This document shows, piece after piece, positions 7,371 to 9,467 of a DNA stretch of 9,467 nt (position 1 is the stretch's first letter; the number at the start of each line of letters is the position of its first letter). Origin of the DNA: Neisseriaceae bacterium (GTDB taxonomy: Bacteria; Pseudomonadota; Gammaproteobacteria; Burkholderiales; Neisseriaceae); assembly GCA_017989485.1 (NCBI GenBank), contig JAGNPU010000045.1, positions 1 to 9,467 of the forward strand. Direction: 5' to 3'. Below the pieces are notes generated by a model that saw nothing but the letters and a program-made list of their open reading frames with translations, was not told the DNA's origin and ran no database searches. A program made the position numbers and the translations under genes.

Positions 7371-7397
7371 CAAGCGTGGCGCATCTTGGTCACGCTT
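7371..7397. other. Small hairpin after nemA
   Basis: AAGCGTG (7372-7378) and CACGCTT (7391-7397) form a 7-bp stem with a 12-base loop, 12 bases after the nemA stop. There is no T-run, so it is not a terminator on its own. It could protect the 3' end of the mRNA or have no role. Confidence 0.35.
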
Positions 7398-7456
7398 TGG
7401 CCTCTGCCTGTTCTCGAGGACCAGCCTACTGACCCGACAACCCGCACCCGCCCCAC

Positions 7457-7494
7457 ACACCGAGCCGACCCCATTTTGGCTCGGTGTTTTTTTT
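7457..7494 (+). terminator. Intrinsic terminator of nemRA
   Basis: A perfect 10-bp stem ACACCGAGCC (7457-7466) / GGCTCGGTGT (7478-7487), with an 11-base loop, is followed by seven more T (eight in a row, 7487-7494). It lies about 100 bases after the nemA stop. Confidence 0.92.
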
Positions 7495-7848
7495 GACGAC
7501 GACTGTTTGGCTGTACCCCACTCATTGACCACATCAAAAACACCCATGGTTTATGGGCGGCCAGCGATTTTTGGATCCCCGCCTGCGCGAGGATGACGGC
7601 CAGAACGGGTTGTGTTCGCTCGCCCATACGGGCGCAAGACACGATGACTGGCTGGCGTTTTTGCCGCGGCAACGGACCTAATCACAACGGCGCATCCTTC
7701 CCCACCGCCGAGCCCAACAGGGGGCGTGGCTGTGGATAAAACACACTAGCCACCGGCCAATAAACCACTGTCGCCGCCCTTCGCGGCACAAGCCTCTGCG
7801 CCCTCCTGCCGCCCCCACAAAAAGGACCATAAAAACCACGTATTTCGA
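7495..7848. other. Non-coding gap with a repeat and several hairpins
   Basis: About 350 bases without a credible gene. It holds a 5-bp hairpin CCCAT/ATGGG (7543-7557), the dispersed-repeat-like element at 7572-7598, a hairpin CGCCC/GGGCG (7621-7634) with outer GTGT/ACAC arms, and a bulged hairpin GCCGC/GCGGC around 7769-7790. A small minus-strand open frame across the repeat is an artefact of the repeat. The density of small inverted repeats is higher than elsewhere in the window. Confidence 0.6.
7572..7598. repeat. Dispersed GC-rich repeat element (dRS3-like / 'AQAGIQ' type)
   Basis: The core is ATCCCC (7575-7580), an 8-base spacer GCCTGCGC and GAGGAT (7589-7594). It follows the 6-8-6 plan of neisserial dRS3 repeats (ATTCCC-N8-GGGAAT), with one mismatch between the arms. 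Its minus-strand translation, VILAQAGIQ, is nearly the VIPAQAGIQ peptide that this repeat family produces in many proteobacterial genomes as a spurious protein. Only one copy is seen in the window, so the repeat status rests on recognition of the pattern. Confidence 0.55.
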
Positions 7849-7904
7849 TGTCCAGTGCCTAAGGTTTCGGCTATACTCTATTCGTAATACAGTATTATTA
7901 TAAT
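7849..7904 (+). promoter_or_regulatory. Promoter region of the GntR-type gene
   Basis: There are two candidate -10 boxes, TATACT (7872-7877) and TATAAT (7899-7904). The first has only a weak -35 (TGTCCA, 7849-7854, 17-base spacer) but leaves a leader with an intact Shine-Dalgarno. The second is a perfect -10 with no recognisable -35, and its transcript would begin at about the Shine-Dalgarno itself. The palindrome at 7885-7897 lies between them. Confidence 0.4.
7885..7897. promoter_or_regulatory. Palindrome TAATAC-A-GTATTA, candidate GntR operator
   Basis: A perfect 13-base inverted repeat with 6-base arms and a single central A lies 26 bases before the GntR-family ATG, next to the promoter boxes. 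GntR-family operators are short odd- or even-spaced palindromes in such positions, so autoregulation is a reasonable inference. Confidence 0.45.
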
Positions 7905-7922
7905 GAAAAAAGGTATAGACAC

Positions 7923-8627
7923 ATGGTAGGGAAAAATTTAGCCAGCAGGCAGGCGGCGCCGCTGCGCCAGCAGGTCACCCAGCTGTTAAAAAACGACATT
8001 TTAGAAGGCGTTTTTCTGCCCGGCGACCGCCTGATTGAAAACCATCTGTGCGAACGCTACGGCGTCTCGCGTACCGTGGTCAGAGAAGTGTTGCGGCTAT
8101 TGGAAAGCGAACAGCTGGTCACCGTCATCCCCATGCAGGGCCCCATCGTCACCCGGCTCACCGAGGAAGACATCATTAATCTCTACCTGGTGCGGGCGCG
8201 TGTGGAAAGCCTGATGATCGAGCTGTACATGAAAAACACCAGCGACGCCATGAAGCAGCCACTACAAGCCTTATACCATCGTTTGGATGCCGATTTTTTA
8301 AACGGCACCGTGGCCCAGCGCTGGGCCTATAAAGACCAGTTCTATGCCCTGCTGTCCAAAGGCGCCAACAACAGCGTGTTAGAAGAGTTCATCAACCGCA
8401 TTCAAGAACGGGTGGGCCTGTTCAAACACTTTGCCTTTGTGTATGAAGACCGCGTCCGTCAAGGCCATGCCGATTTAAAACTCATCCTCGACGCCATCCT
8501 CGCCGGCGACATCGCCCAAGCCTGCGCCCACAACGACGAACACCTGTTGGACGCCGGCCAGGCCGCCGTGTATAACTATAAGCGTCGCTTGAATCAGTTC
8601 AGCAGCCTCGGCAACGACTCGATTTAG
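7923..8627 (+). CDS. GntR-family transcriptional regulator, FadR subfamily (FCD domain)
   Basis: A 234-residue cytoplasmic regulator. AAGG about 9 bases upstream supports the ATG. The N-terminal winged helix-turn-helix (about residues 12-78) contains LKNDILEGVFLPGDRLIE and the typical GntR core LCERYGVSRTVVREVLRLLE. The C-terminal FCD ligand-binding domain (about 85-210) is all-helical and begins LYLVRARVE. Two usual metal ligands seem changed: the histidine of the D-x-x-F-H motif is Tyr141 (DQFY), and the position expected for the next histidine is Leu185, with His182 one helical turn away. His207 remains. Family members usually control carbohydrate, organic acid or fatty acid genes. The effector is unknown. 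The convergent SDR gene shares its terminator and could be a target, but gene order alone cannot show it. Confidence 0.9.
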   Translation: MVGKNLASRQAAPLRQQVTQLLKNDILEGVFLPGDRLIENHLCERYGVSRTVVREVLRLLESEQLVTVIPMQGPIVTRLTEEDIINLYLVRARVESLMIELYMKNTSDAMKQPLQALYHRLDADFLNGTVAQRWAYKDQFYALLSKGANNSVLEEFINRIQERVGLFKHFAFVYEDRVRQGHADLKLILDAILAGDIAQACAHNDEHLLDAGQAAVYNYKRRLNQFSSLGNDSI

Positions 8628-8638
8628 CCCTAAACCAT

Positions 8639-8680
8639 AAAAAAAAGCGGCGCGCTGAACCATTCAGCGCGCCGCTTTTA
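8639..8680. terminator. Bidirectional terminator between the GntR and SDR genes
   Basis: A perfect 17-bp inverted repeat (8643-8659 and 8663-8679, outer AAAA/TTTT, inner GCGGCGCGCTGAA and complement) has a 3-base loop CCA. Eight A on the left and a T-run on the right make it work on both strands. It is 11 bases after the GntR stop and 9 bases from the end of the SDR gene. Confidence 0.95.
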
Positions 8681-8688
8681 CCTGTGCG

Positions 8689-9429
8689 TCAGCTGGCGAT
8701 GTAGAGGCCGCCGTTCACATGCAGGGTTTCCCCCGTAATAAAGCTGGCACAATCAGAGGCCAGATACACAATGGCGTCGGCCACCTCATCGGCAGAACCG
8801 AGGCGTTTTAACGGCGTTTGGTCTAATAGCTGTTCGCCCTTGGCCGCCATTAACTGCCCAACCATGGGCGTGTCGATCAGCCCGGGCGACACGTTATTGA
8901 CGCGCACGTTCGGTGCCAACTCCAAGGCCAGGGTGCGGGTCAGATTGAGCACCGCCCCCTTAGACGCCGCATAGTGGCCGTGGTTGAGGCTGCCCTTGTG
9001 CCCAGCCATAGAGGTCACGTTCACAATCGCCGCGCCGGGTCGCAGATAGGGAATGGCGGCGCGGATGGTGTAAAACACGCCGTCCAAGTTCACCGCCGTC
9101 ACCTTGCCCCACTCCTGGTCAGAAATGTCGCGCAAAGGCTTTTCCCAATACAGGCCGGCACAGGGGATGACCACGTCGAGGCCGCCAAACTTGGCCACCG
9201 CGGCCTGGGCCACCTGATTGGCCTGAGCCGAGTCAGACACGTCCTGCGCCAGTGCCAACACCCGCTCGCCGCTAGGGTCTAGCTCAGCGGCAAACGCCTG
9301 CAGCGCCGCCAGGTTTAAATCCGACAGCACCAAATTGGCACCGGCCTGATACAGCTTGTGGATGCAGCTCACCGCAATGCCGCCTGAGGCGCCCGTGAGC
9401 CAAACTGTTTTGCCCGTAAATTCAAACAT
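8689..9429 (-). CDS. Short-chain dehydrogenase/reductase (classical SDR, FabG-like)
   Basis: A 246-residue soluble NAD(P)-dependent oxidoreductase with a complete classical SDR layout. The cofactor motif is TGASGGIA (12-19), in which the third glycine of TGxxxGxG is Ala19. Asp37 at the end of beta-2 (SDLN) favours NAD(H). Asp63 is in QDV, and CAG (90-92) stands where NNAG is usual. The catalytic set is Asn114, Ser140, Tyr153 and Lys157 (NVTSMAG, YAASK). PGLIDTPM and the ending ITGETLHVNGG are typical. AAGGA (plus-strand 9437-9441) lies 7 bases before the ATG. The substrate is not predictable; relatives act on sugars, polyols, hydroxy acids and acyl carriers. The start is only 38 bases from the window edge, so the promoter or an upstream operon partner is not visible. 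Confidence 0.92.
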   Translation of the reverse strand: MFEFTGKTVWLTGASGGIAVSCIHKLYQAGANLVLSDLNLAALQAFAAELDPSGERVLALAQDVSDSAQANQVAQAAVAKFGGLDVVIPCAGLYWEKPLRDISDQEWGKVTAVNLDGVFYTIRAAIPYLRPGAAIVNVTSMAGHKGSLNHGHYAASKGAVLNLTRTLALELAPNVRVNNVSPGLIDTPMVGQLMAAKGEQLLDQTPLKRLGSADEVADAIVYLASDCASFITGETLHVNGGLYIAS

Positions 9430-9467
9430 GATTTAATCCTTTAACCGTACGTTTGCCAAAGCAGGCT

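Noticed and set aside
7360..7672. Small open frames on both strands after nemA
   Set aside because: They cross a strong terminator, hairpins and the repeat element, have no Shine-Dalgarno, and the minus-strand one encodes the known spurious repeat peptide.
9443..9454. Palindrome AACCGTACGTTT upstream of the SDR gene
   Set aside because: The core CGTACG is only six bases and common by chance. Too little upstream sequence is present to judge an operator.

Overview
The window looks like an ordinary chromosomal stretch of a Gram-negative betaproteobacterium, possibly Neisseriales. Three things suggest this. The lysyl-tRNA synthetase C-terminus at the left edge has a beta-type sequence, the efflux system has an outer-membrane lipoprotein component, and sigma70-like promoters and intrinsic terminators are easy to see. 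The lineage is an inference from sequence feel. No rRNA is present, and I saw no Neisseria-type DNA uptake words.

Layout from left to right: (1) the 3' end of lysS with a strong terminator. (2) About 450 bp of non-coding DNA. (3) A four-gene rightward multidrug efflux operon: an EmrR/MprA-type MarR repressor, a NodT-type outer-membrane lipoprotein, an EmrA-type membrane fusion protein and an EmrB-type 14-TM MFS pump. It is closed by a terminator. (4) A rightward nemR-nemA pair: a redox/electrophile-sensing TetR repressor and an Old Yellow Enzyme N-ethylmaleimide reductase, with a perfect 20-bp palindromic operator. A strong terminator follows. (5) About 430 bp of non-coding DNA containing a dispersed-repeat-like element. 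(6) A rightward GntR/FCD regulator preceded by a 13-bp palindrome. (7) A 17-bp-stem bidirectional terminator shared with a leftward short-chain dehydrogenase/reductase that begins near the right edge.

Functionally the centre of the window holds two chemical-stress modules side by side. The Emr-like operon encodes all parts of a tripartite pump running from cytoplasm to outside, plus its own repressor, whose promoter carries an inverted repeat across the -10 box. The NemRA pair senses reactive electrophiles (quinones, maleimides, aldehydes, hypochlorite in E. coli) and reduces them. NemR keeps the regulatory Cys106 and the Lys175 equivalents of E. coli NemR. The GntR regulator and the convergent SDR may form a small metabolic locus whose substrate cannot be read from the sequence.

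I found no CRISPR array, transposase, prophage, tRNA or evident new system. The best leads are regulatory: a nemR promoter whose geometry predicts a leaderless or near-leaderless mRNA, the EmrR operator, a GntR/FCD protein with an apparently degraded metal site, and a repeat element between nemA and the GntR gene.
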